From: CANHCC01 sp040381555
GTDB lineage: Bacteria; Bacteroidota; Bacteroidia; J057; RFSG01
DNA length: 5,432 nt
Reading direction: 5' to 3'
Assembly (NCBI GenBank): GCA_040381555.1
Contig: JBEIHC010000156.1
Span: forward strand, 1 to 5,432
Shown here: positions 4,956 through 5,432 of the stretch, piece after piece
Position numbering within the stretch: the stretch's first letter is position 1
How the letters are laid out: each line of letters opens with the position of its first letter
Position numbers and translations under genes: made by a program
The notes under the pieces: generated by a model
Database searches by the model: none
Told to the model about the DNA's origin: nothing
Seen by the model: the letters and a program-made list of their open reading frames with translations, nothing else

Positions 4956-5432
4956 ATGCAGGAAATGGATTCTTTGGAAAAAGGAATGGTTAGTGCTCTG
5001 GCGGAAATTGTGCCTGATAGTTTGAATCAAAACTTTCTGGTAGCAGTTTCCGGAGGGATGGATTCTGTTGCTTTGTTACGAATACTTTCTAAGAATGCCT
5101 ATTCTCTTAAGGTGGCTCATGTGAATTATCAGCTTCGGGGAGAAGAATCGGATGAGGATGAGGCATTCTGTCGAAAACTTAGCTCAGATTTATCCATTCC
5201 ATTTTTTGTTCATAAAGCAGATCCAGAGCTATTTAAAGCAGGATTATCTGTTCAGGCTGTTGCCCGGGAAATCCGATATCAGTGGTTTGAGGATCTTCGG
5301 AAGCAGGAAAATTGTCAGTATATTCTCACTGGTCATCATCGGGATGATCAGGCCGAAACCATTATTATGCAGGCATTGCGGCGAAAGGCGTTCAAAATAT
5401 TTTCTCCTATTGCAAAAAAAAATGGACTTGTC
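4956..5432 (+). CDS. tilS: tRNA(Ile)-lysidine synthetase, N-terminal part (cut by window end)
   Basis: TilS ligates lysine to C34 of tRNA(Ile) CAU using ATP, changing codon reading from AUG to AUA; it acts in the cytosol and is normally essential. The 159 visible residues cover the N-type PP-loop ATPase domain: AVSGGMDSVALL with the SGGxDS ATP-pyrophosphatase loop at 32-37, HVNYQLRGEESDEDE at 55-69, VAREIRYQWF at 102-111, and TGHHRDDQAET at 125-135, the family's xxHHxDDQxET signature. The segment after this is ALRRKAFKIFSPI, where most TilS proteins have RG(T/S)G followed by GL. The frame is open to the last base. The start is taken at ATG 4956; ATG 4965 in the same frame (MDSLEK) is an equal alternative, and neither has a Shine-Dalgarno site. 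The C-terminal tRNA-binding domains are outside the window. Confidence 0.95.
   Translation, partial: MQEMDSLEKGMVSALAEIVPDSLNQNFLVAVSGGMDSVALLRILSKNAYSLKVAHVNYQLRGEESDEDEAFCRKLSSDLSIPFFVHKADPELFKAGLSVQAVAREIRYQWFEDLRKQENCQYILTGHHRDDQAETIIMQALRRKAFKIFSPIAKKNGLV

Overview
The window looks like a chromosomal segment of a Bacteroidota bacterium, probably Cytophagales/Cyclobacteriaceae-like; the family is inference. The evidence is promoter boxes of the Bacteroidota type (TAnnTTTG), genes without Shine-Dalgarno sites, an OstA_2-type OstA-like protein next to tilS, a lipoprotein of a Bacteroidota-restricted style, and a GxxExxY-family remnant.

Layout. (1) Positions 8 to about 935 carry no convincing gene. 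They hold four tandem copies of a roughly 260-bp element, each built from two long GC-rich inverted repeats (A/A' and B/B') with AT-rich loops that carry smaller hairpins. Copy 1 lacks a loop hairpin and copy 4 stops inside its second dyad, just before the promoter of the next gene. (2) Positions 1024-2568 (+) encode a 514-residue lipoprotein of unknown function with its own promoter. (3) Positions 2569-3303 are a convergent intergenic region. It contains a weak terminator, a degenerate G-rich REP-like sequence between 10-bp direct repeats, five perfectly phased 17-bp repeats that can fold in two hairpin registers, and the decayed 3' end of a GxxExxY-family gene. (4) Positions 3304-4860 (-) encode a secreted OstA/LptA-like protein. 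(5) From 4956 (+) to the window edge runs the N-terminal part of tilS, tRNA(Ile)-lysidine synthetase. The OstA-like gene and tilS are divergent, and their two -7 boxes lie 2 bp apart on opposite strands.

Functional links. OstA-like proteins belong to the envelope / LPS-transport family and TilS is an essential tRNA-modification enzyme. Their only visible link here is the shared promoter region. The lipoprotein is a separate transcription unit. The most unusual content is non-coding: the structured tandem array and the 17-bp repeat cluster. Neither matches a named element that I can identify with confidence.
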